A stretch of DNA of 64,000 nt from Agrobacterium tumefaciens (GCF_009649785.1 NZ_WJOK01000014.1:62001-126000); one strand, 5' to 3'; positions 28,972 to 38,167 are shown, counted from the stretch's first letter. Translations and numbers: made by a program. Notes: generated by a model not told the origin, from the sequence alone.

Positions 28972-30072
28972 ATGGCCTATGATCAGAAACGTGTCGTCGA
29001 CGCTATCCGCGCTTTCGAAGCTGGCGAGATCGTTGTCGTGACCGACGACGACGACCGTGAAAACGAAGGCGATCTGATTATTTCGGCGGTTCATTGCACG
29101 CCGGAAAAAATGGCGCTTATCGTGCGCCACACATCCGGCATCGTTTGCGCGCCCATGCCGCGTGATGAGGCAAAGAGGCTGAACCTCAACGCCATGGTGG
29201 CGGAAAACGACAGCGCCCACACGACCGCCTTCACCGTCAGCGTCGATTTCAAGCATGGCACCACGACCGGTATCTCCGCGGATGACCGCACCTTGACAGT
29301 GCGCAACCTCGCCAACCCGAATGTCGGCGCGTCGGATTTCACCCGGCCAGGCCACATTTTCCCGCTGATTTCCCGCGAAGGCGGCGTGCTGATGCGTTCC
29401 GGCCATACCGAAGCGGCCGTCGATCTCTGCCGGCTCGCCGGCCTGCCGCCCATAGGCGTCATCAGCGAGTTGGTCAATGACGATGGCACCGTGATGCGTG
29501 GGCCGCAGGTCCTGGATTTCGCCGAAAAACACGGCATGAAGCATGTTTCGGTCGCCGATCTGATCGCCTATCGCCAGCGCAAGGAAACGCTGGTGGAGAT
29601 GGAATCCTCCTTCACCATCCAAACCCCGTTCGGACCGGCCAAGGCGCATACCTATTCCCTGCCATGGGACCGGATGCAGCATATGGCGGTGATTTTCGGC
29701 GATATCCGCGATGGCGTCGATATTCCCGTCCGCCTGCACCCTGAAAACGTTGCTGACGACGTGTTCGGCGACCGCCAGCCGGTGCAGCACTATATGCAGA
29801 AGATCGCCGAAGAAGGCCGCGGCGTCATCGTCTATCTGCGCGAAGGTTCTGTCGGCGTCGGCCAGGTGGACGGACGGCGCAAGGCGCGTGATCCCGACGA
29901 AGCGCACGCACAGGCCCGCTCCCGCGAAAATGAGTGGCTGGAAATCGGCCTCGGCGCGCAGATTCTCAAAGATCTCGGCATCAGCTCGATCAAGCTGATG
30001 ACGACCCGCGAGCGCCACTATGTCGGGCTGGAAGGCTTCGGGATCAAGATTTCGGCAACGGATATCGGGTGA
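28972..30072 (+). CDS. ribB: 3,4-dihydroxy-2-butanone-4-phosphate synthase with degenerate GTP cyclohydrolase II-like domain
   Basis: A 366-residue riboflavin-pathway protein in the RibBA arrangement. The N-terminal ~200 residues are a complete DHBP synthase, with acidic active site VTDDDDRENEGDLI, HTSGIVCAPM and RPGHIFPL. The C-terminal ~160 residues keep the fold outline of GTP cyclohydrolase II (VRLHPENVADDVFGDRQPV), but the three zinc-binding Cys of RibA are absent, so this half should be catalytically dead. Such fusions are common in alphaproteobacteria. It makes L-3,4-dihydroxy-2-butanone 4-phosphate from ribulose 5-phosphate. Confidence 0.93.
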   Translation: MAYDQKRVVDAIRAFEAGEIVVVTDDDDRENEGDLIISAVHCTPEKMALIVRHTSGIVCAPMPRDEAKRLNLNAMVAENDSAHTTAFTVSVDFKHGTTTGISADDRTLTVRNLANPNVGASDFTRPGHIFPLISREGGVLMRSGHTEAAVDLCRLAGLPPIGVISELVNDDGTVMRGPQVLDFAEKHGMKHVSVADLIAYRQRKETLVEMESSFTIQTPFGPAKAHTYSLPWDRMQHMAVIFGDIRDGVDIPVRLHPENVADDVFGDRQPVQHYMQKIAEEGRGVIVYLREGSVGVGQVDGRRKARDPDEAHAQARSRENEWLEIGLGAQILKDLGISSIKLMTTRERHYVGLEGFGIKISATDIG

Positions 30073-30125
30073 TTTAGGGACGTCGCGAGGGCGCTTCGAT
30101 TTGGCGTCCTCTCCGCCCGTCCGGC

Positions 30126-30212
30126 GTCATCCTCGGTCTTGTGCCGAGGATCTGCAGACGCATCCTATACATTTTTCGTTGCAGATGCTCGGGACGGGCC
30201 CGAGCATGACGG
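30126..30212. repeat. RIME-like palindromic repeat, CCTCGG type
   Basis: A composite of two stems, ATCCTCGGTCTTGTGCCGAGGAT and ATGCTCGGGACGGGCCCGAGCAT, bounded by GTCAT and ATGAC. It has a different core from the TTCCGGC elements in this window but the same two-stem architecture, and it lies between converging ribB and the glycosylase gene. Confidence 0.75.
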
Positions 30213-30240
30213 AAGAGGCAGTCGCCGGCTCAAGGCGCAA

Positions 30241-31434
30241 TTACACTTCCCGCCACCCCTCTAGATAATTCACACTCTCCACCCCCGTAAACTTCGCAAG
30301 CCGCGACAATTCCGCGTCTAGTTTCTCGAGCCTTCCTGCTGAGGCGCGCACGTCCGGTTCCAGCCACAGGCGGCGCACATCCAGCGTGCTGCGCTTGCGG
30401 TCTGCCTTCATGTCGATACGGCCGATCAGCCGGTCGCCTTCCAGAAGCGGGAAGACGTAATAGCCATATTGCCGTTTCGGCTCGGGTACGAAGACCTCGA
30501 TACGGTAATAGAAGCCAAACAGCCGCTCCGTGCGGTTGCGGTCGCGCAACAGCGGATCGAAGGGGCTCAGCACACGGACGCGGGACGACGGCTCCGGCAG
30601 GTTGGCGACATCGGCGCTGAAATCCGCAAAAGCATAGGACGGACGGGCAGCACCGCCATCGCTTGCGAGAAGCGAGACCTCGCACAGTTCGTCACGGTGG
30701 CTCTTGACCCAGTCCCTCGCCTCCTGCGGGGTAACGAGATCAAAAAAGGCGGCGATTTCGCCATGGGTGGCAAAACCCAGCCGGGTGAGCGCCTGCCGGC
30801 AGGCCCAGTCGACGAATTGCGTATGCTCCACTTCGCTTTCGTGGTGCTCGCCGGGAATGACCCGCTCCGCCAGATCATAGACCTTCTGGAAATTCACGCG
30901 GCCGGATATGGCAAGCTTGCCGGTGTGCCACAGATATTCGAGTGCGGTCTTGGAAGGATGCCAGTTCCACCAGCCGCCGGACTGATGCCCCTCCTCCTTC
31001 AACTCACGCGCCAGAACAGGACCCGTGGCGGCGATGCGCTCCAGCGTCTCGGCGAAAGCCGCATCGAACCCCTCACCATGCCATTTGCGCCAGCGCTCCT
31101 GAATGATCGGCTCGCGGCGGCGGAAGCGGTGCTTCCAATAGGGGTAAAATTCGGTCGGCACGATGGAGGCATCATGCGTCCAGTGCTCGAACAGCGCGCG
31201 GTCCTTTTCCAGCAGTGCTGTCAGATGTTCGCGCCTGTAGGTCTGGTTTCGGGAGAATATTATCTGGTGATGGGCGCGCTCCACCGTGCCGATACTGTCC
31301 ACCTGCACGAAACCGATATCGGTAATGAGCTGCAGCAGTCCATCCTTGGAAAGCGCCTTTCCGGGCGGAGAGCAAAGCCCCTGCCGCGCCAAAAAAATCC
31401 GCCTTGCCGCTTCGTTTGAAACCTTGATCGTCAT
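30241..31434 (-). CDS. YcaQ/AlkX-type DNA glycosylase (winged-helix, crosslink repair)
   Basis: A 397-residue member of the HTH_42/AlkZ-like superfamily, with tandem winged-helix domains that excise bulky alkylated bases and unhook interstrand crosslinks. The catalytic Q-phi-D motif typical of the YcaQ/AlkX branch appears as DIGFVQVDSIGTVERAHHQI (about residue 43). WTHDASIVPTEFYPYWKHR and PFDPLLRDRNRTERLFGFYY are further family signatures. A perfect LexA-type box is located 38 bp upstream of the ATG, which supports DNA-damage induction. It is divergent from bioM. Confidence 0.92.
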   Translation of the reverse strand: MTIKVSNEAARRIFLARQGLCSPPGKALSKDGLLQLITDIGFVQVDSIGTVERAHHQIIFSRNQTYRREHLTALLEKDRALFEHWTHDASIVPTEFYPYWKHRFRRREPIIQERWRKWHGEGFDAAFAETLERIAATGPVLARELKEEGHQSGGWWNWHPSKTALEYLWHTGKLAISGRVNFQKVYDLAERVIPGEHHESEVEHTQFVDWACRQALTRLGFATHGEIAAFFDLVTPQEARDWVKSHRDELCEVSLLASDGGAARPSYAFADFSADVANLPEPSSRVRVLSPFDPLLRDRNRTERLFGFYYRIEVFVPEPKRQYGYYVFPLLEGDRLIGRIDMKADRKRSTLDVRRLWLEPDVRASAGRLEKLDAELSRLAKFTGVESVNYLEGWREV

Positions 31435-31471
31435 AAAGCAGAAGGTATGACGGCTTTTTCAGGATTGCAAT

Positions 31472-31486
31472 GTTCTTTTTTTGTTC
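31472..31486 (-). promoter_or_regulatory. LexA/SOS box before the YcaQ/AlkX-like gene
   Basis: GTTC-TTTTTTT-GTTC is a perfect alphaproteobacterial SOS box (on the minus strand GAAC-A7-GAAC). It lies 38 bp upstream of the glycosylase start and 64 bp from the divergent bioM start. The T-rich spacer resembles well-conserved rhizobial LexA sites. Confidence 0.7.
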
Positions 31487-31549
31487 TTTGTTTCACTTCT
31501 GTTGATGACACGATATAGAACCGGAAAGCGATAGAGGGATGCATCAATC

Positions 31550-32230
31550 TTGGAAATCCGTTTCGACACCGCAGGCGTCGCCTTCGAGGGCAGGCAGGCT
31601 TTACAGCCCGTGTCCCTGACATTGACTGAACGGCGTATCGGCGTGATCGGCCTCAACGGCTCGGGCAAGACCACCTTTGCGCGGCTGATTAATGGTCTGA
31701 CAAAGCCGACGCGCGGCAAGGTGTCGGTGAACGGTCTCGACACCGTCAAAGATGCGAGAGCGGTATTGCAGGCAGTCGGTTTCATCTTCCAGAATCCGCA
31801 GAACCAGATCATCCTGCCGATCATACGCGACGATGTCGCCTTCGGCCTCAAGCGACTCGGTATCGGCAAGACGGAGACAGAAACGCGGGTCAAGGCCGTG
31901 CTTGCCCGGCTCGGTATCGCTCATCTGGAAGAACGGCGCGCGCACGAGCTTTCCGGCGGCGAATTGCAGCTGGCGGCGCTGGCCGCCCTGCTGGTCACTG
32001 AACCGCAAATCCTCATTCTCGATGAACCGACCAATCAGCTCGACCTCAAAAACCGCGCGATCGTTGAAAAGACAATGGCTGCGCTGTCGCAGGCGCTTGT
32101 CGTCATCACCCACGATCTGCCGCTGCTTTCCGGCTTCGATCGCGTACTGGTTTTTCACGAAGGCGAGCTTGTTGCAGACGCCAACCCCGAAGAGGCGGTG
32201 GCACGTTATCTGGAGGTTGCGTCGCGATGA
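31550..32230 (+). CDS. bioM: Biotin ECF transporter ATP-binding protein BioM, TTG start
   Basis: This 226-residue EcfA-type ATPase energises biotin uptake with BioN and BioY. Walker A is GLNGSGKTT, the signature motif is HELSGGELQLA, Walker B is ILILDEPTN, and the switch His is in VVITHDLPLL. The TTG start is preceded by GAGGG; an ATG 11 bases earlier is out of frame. The stop overlaps the bioN ATG (ATGA), showing tight coupling. I did not see a convincing BioR operator (TTATMKATAA) upstream. Confidence 0.96.
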   Translation: MEIRFDTAGVAFEGRQALQPVSLTLTERRIGVIGLNGSGKTTFARLINGLTKPTRGKVSVNGLDTVKDARAVLQAVGFIFQNPQNQIILPIIRDDVAFGLKRLGIGKTETETRVKAVLARLGIAHLEERRAHELSGGELQLAALAALLVTEPQILILDEPTNQLDLKNRAIVEKTMAALSQALVVITHDLPLLSGFDRVLVFHEGELVADANPEEAVARYLEVASR

Positions 32231-32832
32231 AGTCGCTGCATGTCGAAGGCACGGGCTGGCTCTACCGCGTCTCTCCGCGCCTCAAGCTCGTGACGCTAAT
32301 GGTTTTCAGCATTGCGCTGTTTCTCACCCGCGATCTGCTTTTGCTGGGATGCGCCGTCGTTGTCGCCGCCGCCATTCTGCGCGAGACGCGGCTGCAATTC
32401 CGCGAGATCGGCCTGCGGCTACGCCCGGTGATGCTGACCATTCTCCTCGTTGCCGCCTTCAGCTATCTGCTGCTTCCGGTACACGATGCGAGTGTCAATC
32501 TTTTGCGGCTGACTGCACTGGCGCTTCTCGCCACCGCCGTCACCATCACCGTCAGCATTTCGCAATTCATGGACGAAATCTCGCTTGCCGCCGCCCCGCT
32601 GGAAAGGCTGGGGCTGGTCAAGGCGGCCGATATCGGGCTCGCGGTCGGGCTCGTCGTGCGGTTCGTGCCGGAGATCGTCAATCGTTACCATGCGGTGCGC
32701 GATGCGCACCGCGCGCGCGGCCTCCCCGTTCGGCTGGCCACGATCATCGTGCCGCTCGTCATTATGACGTTGAAGGATGCGGATGCCATCGCCGACGCCA
32801 TTGACGCGCGCGGTTTCAGAGGCCAAAGCTGA
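32227..32832 (+). CDS. bioN: Biotin ECF transporter transmembrane protein BioN (EcfT)
   Basis: The 201-residue EcfT component couples ATPase motion to the substrate-binding subunit. It has four to five hydrophobic helices and the two Ala-Arg-Gly coupling motifs of EcfT proteins: HRARGLPVRL (about residues 158-167) and DARGFRGQ at the extreme C-terminus. It overlaps bioM by four bases and precedes bioY by 31 bp. Confidence 0.95.
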   Translation: MKSLHVEGTGWLYRVSPRLKLVTLMVFSIALFLTRDLLLLGCAVVVAAAILRETRLQFREIGLRLRPVMLTILLVAAFSYLLLPVHDASVNLLRLTALALLATAVTITVSISQFMDEISLAAAPLERLGLVKAADIGLAVGLVVRFVPEIVNRYHAVRDAHRARGLPVRLATIIVPLVIMTLKDADAIADAIDARGFRGQS

Positions 32833-32863
32833 CGGCAAAACAACCATCCGGAGTTCCCGAGCC

Positions 32864-33427
32864 ATGACGACCCGCGACCTTGTGCTGATCTCGCTGTTTT
32901 CCGCCATCATCATCGCACTCGGACTTTTGCCGCCGATCACGCTTGGTTTCATTCCGGTGCCCATCACCGCGCAGTCGCTTGGCGTCATGCTGGCCGGTGT
33001 CGTGCTGGGGGCGAAACGCGGCACGCTCGCGGTTCTTCTGACCATCCTCATCGCCGCCATCGGCCTGCCAGTCCTCTCAGGCGGACGCGGCGGCCTTTCC
33101 ATCTTCACCACGCCGACCACGGGCTTCCTGATCGGCTGGATTGCTGCCGCTTTCGTCACCGGCACGCTCTCGGAAAAACTCGTCAATCGCGGCCAGTCGG
33201 CTCTGACGCAGGGTATCGGTTTCCTCATCGCCAGCCTCGCCGGCGGCGTGGTCGTGCTTTATGCCTTCGGCATCTCCTATCTGGCGCTGGTGGTCGGGCT
33301 CGGGTTTGAAAAGGCGTTCATGGGTTCGCTCGCCTTCATTCCCGGCGATGCGTTGAAGGCCGTGCTTGCCGCCCTTGCCGGCCGCGCTGTGATGGTCGGT
33401 TATCCGCTTTTGCCGCAGCGCGCTTGA
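32864..33427 (+). CDS. bioY: Biotin transporter BioY (S component)
   Basis: The 187-residue substrate-binding subunit of the biotin ECF transporter, with six predicted helices. Family marks include GFIPVPITAQSLGVMLAGVV, LGAKRGTLAVLL, LPVLSGGRGGLSIFTTPTTG (in part) and GFLIGWIAAAF. The ATG at 32864 has CCGGAG ten bases upstream; the frame extends into bioN but without an RBS. With bioM and bioN it forms a complete three-gene transporter. Confidence 0.96.
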   Translation: MTTRDLVLISLFSAIIIALGLLPPITLGFIPVPITAQSLGVMLAGVVLGAKRGTLAVLLTILIAAIGLPVLSGGRGGLSIFTTPTTGFLIGWIAAAFVTGTLSEKLVNRGQSALTQGIGFLIASLAGGVVVLYAFGISYLALVVGLGFEKAFMGSLAFIPGDALKAVLAALAGRAVMVGYPLLPQRA

Positions 33428-33453
33428 TCAGCTTATTTCGGGAGGATTAGAGA

Positions 33454-34389
33454 ATGGCGACCCGTCTTTACGAACATCCGATCTTCCTTGAACACATCAC
33501 GCCGGAAGGCCATCCCGAGCGGCCGGATCGGCTGCGATCTCTGAACATTGCGCTCGAACATCCGAATTTCGAGCGACTGGTCCGCAAGCAAGCACCGCAG
33601 GCCAACGAGGATGCCGTGCTTCTGGCGCATCCGGAGGAGCATCTGCTGTCCGTCATGCGCCAGATTCCCGAGGAAGATGGCGAGATCAACCGCGTCGAGG
33701 CCGACACCTATGTCTCGCCGAAAAGCCTGCAAGCGGCGCTGACCGGTATTGGCGCTGCGATGGTGGCGGTAGATGACGTGTTTACGGGTGCCGCCGACAA
33801 CGTCTTCGTTGCGTCCCGCCCGCCCGGCCACCATGCGGAAACCGCAAAGGCCATGGGGTTCTGTCTCTTCAACAATGCAGCAATCGCCGCCCGTCACGCC
33901 CAGAAGGTGCACGGCGCAGAGCGCGTCGCCATCATCGACTGGGACGTGCATCACGGCAACGGTACGCAGGATATCTTCTGGAACGACACGTCAGTGCTGT
34001 TCTGTTCCACCCACCAGATGCCGCTTTACCCGTGGAGCGGCGATAAAAACGAAACTGGCGTGAAGAACAATGTCGTCAACGCGCCACTTTCCCCCAATAC
34101 CGGCAGCGAGTATTTTCGCGAGGCGTTCAAATCCCGAGTCCTGCCGGCGATTGCCGATTTTTCGCCCGATCTCATTATCATCTCCGCCGGTTTCGACGCG
34201 CATCACCGCGATCCGCTTGCGCAGATCAATCTGGTGGGCGAGGATTTCGACTGGGCGACGGGGCGGCTGCTGGAAATGGCGGACAAATACGCCTCGAACC
34301 GGGTCGTCAGCCTGCTTGAAGGCGGTTATGATCTGGAAGGGCTGGCGGAATCGGCGGCCATGCATATTTTGAGAATGATGAAGGGTTGA
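33454..34389 (+). CDS. Histone-deacetylase-family amidohydrolase
   Basis: A 311-residue zinc deacetylase of the arginase/HDAC fold. The zinc site and catalytic His pair are seen in [33 protein letters not shown] and [14 protein letters not shown], with [12 protein letters not shown] at the end. Bacterial members act on acetylpolyamines, acetoin-pathway or acyl-lysine substrates; which one is not clear. GGAGG lies before the ATG. Its end overlaps the RBS region of xseB, so the two are cotranslated. Confidence 0.94.
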   Translation: MATRLYEHPIFLEHITPEGHPERPDRLRSLNIALEHPNFERLVRKQAPQANEDAVLLAHPEEHLLSVMRQIPEEDGEINRVEADTYVSPKSLQAALTGIGAAMVAVDDVFTGAADNVFVASRPPGHHAETAKAMGFCLFNNAAIAARHAQKVHGAERVAIIDWDVHHGNGTQDIFWNDTSVLFCSTHQMPLYPWSGDKNETGVKNNVVNAPLSPNTGSEYFREAFKSRVLPAIADFSPDLIIISAGFDAHHRDPLAQINLVGEDFDWATGRLLEMADKYASNRVVSLLEGGYDLEGLAESAAMHILRMMKG

Positions 34390-34391
34390 AA

Positions 34392-34646
34392 ATGACGGAA
34401 AATGCCAACACAGCCGATGTCAGCGGTTATTCCTTCGAAAAGGCCGTCGCCGAGCTGGAAAGCATTGTCGCACGCCTGGAGCGCGGAGACGTGGCGCTGG
34501 ACGAGTCGATCGCCATCTACGAGCGCGGCGAAGCCCTGAAAAAACATTGCGAGACGCTGTTGAACGCCGCCGAAAAGCGTATCGAGAAGATCCGTCTCGA
34601 CCGCGCCGGAAAACCGCAGGGCGTGGAGCCGCTGGACGGGGAATAA
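34392..34646 (+). CDS. xseB: Exodeoxyribonuclease VII small subunit
   Basis: An 84-residue XseB, small subunit of exonuclease VII, which degrades single-stranded DNA in mismatch and recombination pathways. [20 protein letters not shown], the [12 protein letters not shown] segment and [14 protein letters not shown] are typical. ATG 34392 follows AAGGG by six bases and begins two bases after the deacetylase stop. The large subunit xseA is not in the window. Confidence 0.95.
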   Translation: MTENANTADVSGYSFEKAVAELESIVARLERGDVALDESIAIYERGEALKKHCETLLNAAEKRIEKIRLDRAGKPQGVEPLDGE

Positions 34647-34700
34647 ACACGTCCTGTTGAACGGGGGCGACACAGCGTTCAACATTACGGCGCTCCCACG

Positions 34701-34738
34701 TCGTATCGTTCGTGGTAAGCTTGCGTGTAACGATACGA
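34701..34738 (+). promoter_or_regulatory. 10-bp inverted repeat upstream of the pirin gene
   Basis: TCGTATCGTT and AACGATACGA form a perfect 10-bp inverted repeat with an 18-bp spacer. The right arm abuts the GAGGAG Shine-Dalgarno of the pirin gene (34749). It could be a dimeric regulator's operator, or an mRNA hairpin that hides the RBS. Confidence 0.55.
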
Positions 34739-34748
34739 GGAGCTTCGG

Positions 34749-35672
34749 ATGTCCTTCTTTCCCGGCAACGATCCTGTCGCGGGTGATGCTTTCGCCTGCG
34801 ACGCCATCGAAAACCTCATCATTCCGCGCACCAGCGATATTGGCGGCTTCGCCGTGCGGCGGGCGCTGCCGACGCGGCAGCGGCGGCTGGTCGGCCCATT
34901 CATCTTTTTCGACCGCATGGGTCCGGCCATCCTGAAGGCGGGCGAGGCGCTGGATGTCAAGCCGCATCCGCATATCGGGCTTTCCACCGTTACCTATCTG
35001 TTTGACGGCGAAATCAAGCATCGCGACAGCCTCGGCACCGAACTGGTCATCCGGCCCGGCGACATCAACCTGATGACGGCGGGGCGCGGAATCGTGCATT
35101 CGGAGCGCACGCCGGAAAACCTGCGCGGCCATCCGCTTTCCATGTCCGGCCTGCAGACCTGGCTTGCCCTCCCCGATCATATGGAGGAAATCGCTCCGGC
35201 TTTTTCCCATACCGCCCGGGAAGACATGCCTCTGATCGATATCAAGGGCGCATCCGGCCGGGTCGTTATCGGTGATTTCGAAGGCCTCACTTCCCCCGTT
35301 TCGGCTTTTACCGACACGCTTTACGTTGACCTGACGCTGGAACCGGGTGTGAAATTTCCGTTCTCTGCCGACCATGAGGAACGGGCGATCTACATTCTTT
35401 CCGGCTCTCTGGATGTCGCAGGTGACGTTTTTGCCGCCGACCAGTTGCTCGTCTTCCGGCCCGGCGACGACATCACATTGCAGAGCGGCAGCGGCGGCTG
35501 TCACATCATGATCTTCGGCGGTGCGGCACTCAACCAGCGCCGTTACATCTGGTGGAACTTCGTTTCGTCATCAAAAGAACGCATAGAGCAGGCCAAACAG
35601 GAGTGGAGAACCGGACGCTTCGATATCGTTCCCGGCGACGAAGAAGAGTTTGTCCCTTTGCCGGAGGGTTGA
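34749..35672 (+). CDS. Pirin family protein
   Basis: A 307-residue bicupin of the pirin family. Metal-binding His and Glu lie in KPHPHIGLSTVTYLFDGEI and the GRGIVHSERTPENL segment, followed by the second cupin, DVFAADQLLVFRPGDDITL. Bacterial pirins include quercetin 2,3-dioxygenases and metabolic regulators; activity here is unassigned. The gene has its own spacer with a perfect inverted repeat, suggesting dedicated regulation. It sits between xseB and dxs, which are usually adjacent in relatives. Confidence 0.93.
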   Translation: MSFFPGNDPVAGDAFACDAIENLIIPRTSDIGGFAVRRALPTRQRRLVGPFIFFDRMGPAILKAGEALDVKPHPHIGLSTVTYLFDGEIKHRDSLGTELVIRPGDINLMTAGRGIVHSERTPENLRGHPLSMSGLQTWLALPDHMEEIAPAFSHTAREDMPLIDIKGASGRVVIGDFEGLTSPVSAFTDTLYVDLTLEPGVKFPFSADHEERAIYILSGSLDVAGDVFAADQLLVFRPGDDITLQSGSGGCHIMIFGGAALNQRRYIWWNFVSSSKERIEQAKQEWRTGRFDIVPGDEEEFVPLPEG

Positions 35673-35770
35673 AATTCTATAGAAGTGAACGACATGCAGG
35701 GCTCAACTGCCGGCTTTCCATATGAAAGACGCACTGGTGCCCACCGCTGACACGAGAAAAGGCCGAACGA

Positions 35771-37690
35771 TTGACCGGAATGCCACAGACCCCATTGCTT
35801 GACCGGGTGAATTTTCCATCCGATCTCAAGGAGATCGACGATCGCGACCTGCCGGAACTGGCAAGGGAGTTGCGCGACGAGATGATCGACGCGGTGTCGA
35901 GCACCGGCGGGCATCTGGGTGCCGGTCTGGGCGTGGTGGAGCTGACGATTGCCATCCACAAGGTGTTCAACACGCCTGAAGACCGGCTGATCTTCGATGT
36001 CGGCCACCAATGTTATCCGCACAAGATCCTGACCGGCCGTCGCGAGCGCATCCGCACGCTGCGCCAGGAAGGCGGGCTTTCCGGTTTCACGCGTCGGGCC
36101 GAGAGCGAATATGACGATTTCGGCGCCGGCCATTCCTCCACCTCCATTTCCGCCGGTCTCGGCATGGCGGTGGCGGCGGGGCTGGATCAGAGCGACCGCA
36201 AGGTTATCGCCGTCATCGGTGATGGCTCCATGTCTGCGGGCATGGCGTTTGAGGCGCTCAACAATGCCGGTGCGCTCGACGCGCGGCTGATCGTCATCCT
36301 CAACGACAACGACATGTCAATTGCGCCGCCGACGGGCGCGATGAGCGCTTATCTCGCGCGGCTTGCCTCCGGCCGCACCTATATGGGCTTTCGCGATTTC
36401 GGCAAGAAACTCACCGCCTATCTCGGCAAGACCATCGACCGCGCCATTACCCGCGCCGTGACCCATGCGCGCGGTTACGTGACCGGTGGCACGCTGTTCG
36501 AGGAGCTTGGCTTCTATCACATCGGCCCGATCGACGGTCATTCCTTCGATCACCTGCTGCCGGTGCTGCGCAATGTGCGCGACAACCAGAAAGGCCCTGT
36601 TCTCATCCATGTGGTGACGCAGAAGGGCAAGGGTTATGCGCCAGCAGAAGCGGCAGCGGACAAATATCACGGCGTCAACAAGTTCGATGTCATTACCGGC
36701 GCACAGGCGAAAGCCAAGCCGAATGCGCCGAGCTATACCAGCGTGTTTGCCGAAGCGCTTATCCAGGAAGCGACCCTCGACGACAAGATCATCGGCGTCA
36801 CCGCCGCCATGCCTAATGGTACCGGGCTGGACAAGATGGCCGAGCTTTTCCCGGCCCGCACCTTCGATGTCGGCATTGCCGAGCAGCACGCCGTCACCTT
36901 CGCGGCGGGGCTTGCGGCGGATGGCTACAAGCCGTTCTGCGCGCTTTATTCCACCTTCCTGCAACGCGGTTACGACCAGCTGGTGCATGATGTGGCGATC
37001 CAGAGCTTGCCCGTGCGCTTCCCCATCGACCGCGCCGGTTTCGTCGGCGCAGACGGACCGACCCATGCCGGCTCTTTCGACACCACATTCCTTGCCACCC
37101 TGCCCGGCATGGTGGTTATGGCGGCGTCCGACGAGGCCGAGTTGAAACATATGGTTCGCACAGCCGCAGCCTATGATGAAGGCCCGATTTCCTTCCGTTA
37201 TCCGCGCGGCGAAGGCGTGGGCGTCGAGATGCCCGCACGCGGCCAGATTCTTGAGATCGGCAAGGGCCGCATCATCAAGGAGGGTACCAAGGTCGCACTA
37301 CTTTCCTTCGGCACACGCCTTGCCGAATGCCTGGCGGCTGCCGAAGACCTCGATGCCGCCGGACTTTCGACCACGGTTGCCGATGCGCGCTTCGCCAAGC
37401 CGCTCGACCTCGACCTCATCCGCCAGCTTGCCGCTCATCATGAGGTTCTGGTGACAATCGAGGAAGGCTCTGTCGGCGGTTTCGGTGCACATGTGCTGCA
37501 TTTCATGGCAAGCGCAGGCTTGCTCGACCATGGCCCGAAGGTCCGGACCCTGACGCTGCCCGACCATTGGGTGGAGCAGGCCAAGCCCGAGACCATGTAT
37601 GCCAATGCCGGCCTCGACCGCGCCGGCATCGTTTCCACCGTGTTCAATGCGCTCGGCCAGCGTCAGGCCGGCGTCGGTTTCGCCGGCTGA
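35771..37690 (+). CDS. dxs: 1-deoxy-D-xylulose-5-phosphate synthase, TTG start
   Basis: A 639-residue thiamine-diphosphate enzyme that condenses pyruvate and glyceraldehyde 3-phosphate, the entry step of the MEP isoprenoid pathway. The ThDP motif is [20 protein letters not shown], with [32 protein letters not shown] and [17 protein letters not shown]. The TTG start has AAAGG eight bases upstream, while ATG 35780 is 17 bases away. ispH in this window catalyses the last step of the same pathway. Confidence 0.97.
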   Translation: MTGMPQTPLLDRVNFPSDLKEIDDRDLPELARELRDEMIDAVSSTGGHLGAGLGVVELTIAIHKVFNTPEDRLIFDVGHQCYPHKILTGRRERIRTLRQEGGLSGFTRRAESEYDDFGAGHSSTSISAGLGMAVAAGLDQSDRKVIAVIGDGSMSAGMAFEALNNAGALDARLIVILNDNDMSIAPPTGAMSAYLARLASGRTYMGFRDFGKKLTAYLGKTIDRAITRAVTHARGYVTGGTLFEELGFYHIGPIDGHSFDHLLPVLRNVRDNQKGPVLIHVVTQKGKGYAPAEAAADKYHGVNKFDVITGAQAKAKPNAPSYTSVFAEALIQEATLDDKIIGVTAAMPNGTGLDKMAELFPARTFDVGIAEQHAVTFAAGLAADGYKPFCALYSTFLQRGYDQLVHDVAIQSLPVRFPIDRAGFVGADGPTHAGSFDTTFLATLPGMVVMAASDEAELKHMVRTAAAYDEGPISFRYPRGEGVGVEMPARGQILEIGKGRIIKEGTKVALLSFGTRLAECLAAAEDLDAAGLSTTVADARFAKPLDLDLIRQLAAHHEVLVTIEEGSVGGFGAHVLHFMASAGLLDHGPKVRTLTLPDHWVEQAKPETMYANAGLDRAGIVSTVFNALGQRQAGVGFAG

Positions 37691-37731
37691 CAGCATTACC
37701 GGGACTGAAGGCGGGACGACCCGCCTCTGCC

Positions 37732-38094
37732 TCAGGATGCGGCGCCATCGAGAAAACCGACGACATTTTCAATCTGCCCCTCGGCATTTAGGCTGACGAC
37801 ATCGGTTCCGCCGGCAACATCTTCTCCGTCAGGCGAAATGAGACGCCATGAAAAACGGGTGAAGTTGCCGTGGCCATCCGGGGTGCCTGTGAGCACAAAG
37901 CGATATCCCGGAAATTTCTGCCGCGCCGCCTCGATCATCGCGGCAATCCCCTGCTGCCCCTCACCCTGCATCAAAGGATCTGTATAGCACGCCATTTCAG
38001 CCCAGCCTTGGCTGACGAGGCGCTGGCGGCGTTCATCGCTCTCCTCGTTCCAGACAGCGAGGTAGGTTTCGGCGATTTTGAGATGTTGCGTCAT
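37732..38094 (-). CDS. SnoaL/NTF2-like protein
   Basis: A 120-residue NTF2-fold protein (MTQHLKIAETYLAVWNEESD; GEGQQGIAAMIEAARQKFPG; VSLNAEGQIENVVGFLDG) of the SnoaL-like ester-cyclase/limonene-epoxide-hydrolase superfamily. Small-molecule binding is likely; the catalytic role is unknown. AAGGAG lies seven bases before the ATG. It is transcribed divergently from an XRE regulator, with a perfect palindrome between them, so it is probably that regulator's target. Confidence 0.88.
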   Translation of the reverse strand: MTQHLKIAETYLAVWNEESDERRQRLVSQGWAEMACYTDPLMQGEGQQGIAAMIEAARQKFPGYRFVLTGTPDGHGNFTRFSWRLISPDGEDVAGGTDVVSLNAEGQIENVVGFLDGAAS

Positions 38095-38150
38095 GATTGC
38101 GCTCCTTTTGGTTGACGGCCTGAGCATGCCGGCGGCTGTGACGCAGAACA

Positions 38151-38167
38151 ATTACCTGCGAGGTAAT
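38151..38167. promoter_or_regulatory. Perfect palindromic operator between SnoaL-like gene and XRE regulator
   Basis: ATTACCT-GCG-AGGTAAT is a perfect 7-bp inverted repeat with a 3-bp centre. It lies 57 bp upstream of the SnoaL-like start and 35 bp upstream of the regulator start, the right place for coordinated control of both. Confidence 0.65.

Noticed and set aside
27811..30018. A 735-codon minus-strand open frame opposite aroC and ribB
   Set aside because: It mirrors two well-conserved enzymes; the translated sequence has no recognisable domain and no RBS.
31487..31549. Possible BioR operator before bioM
   Set aside because: The nearest A/T-rich sequence (CGATATAGAA) does not match TTATMKATAA well enough.
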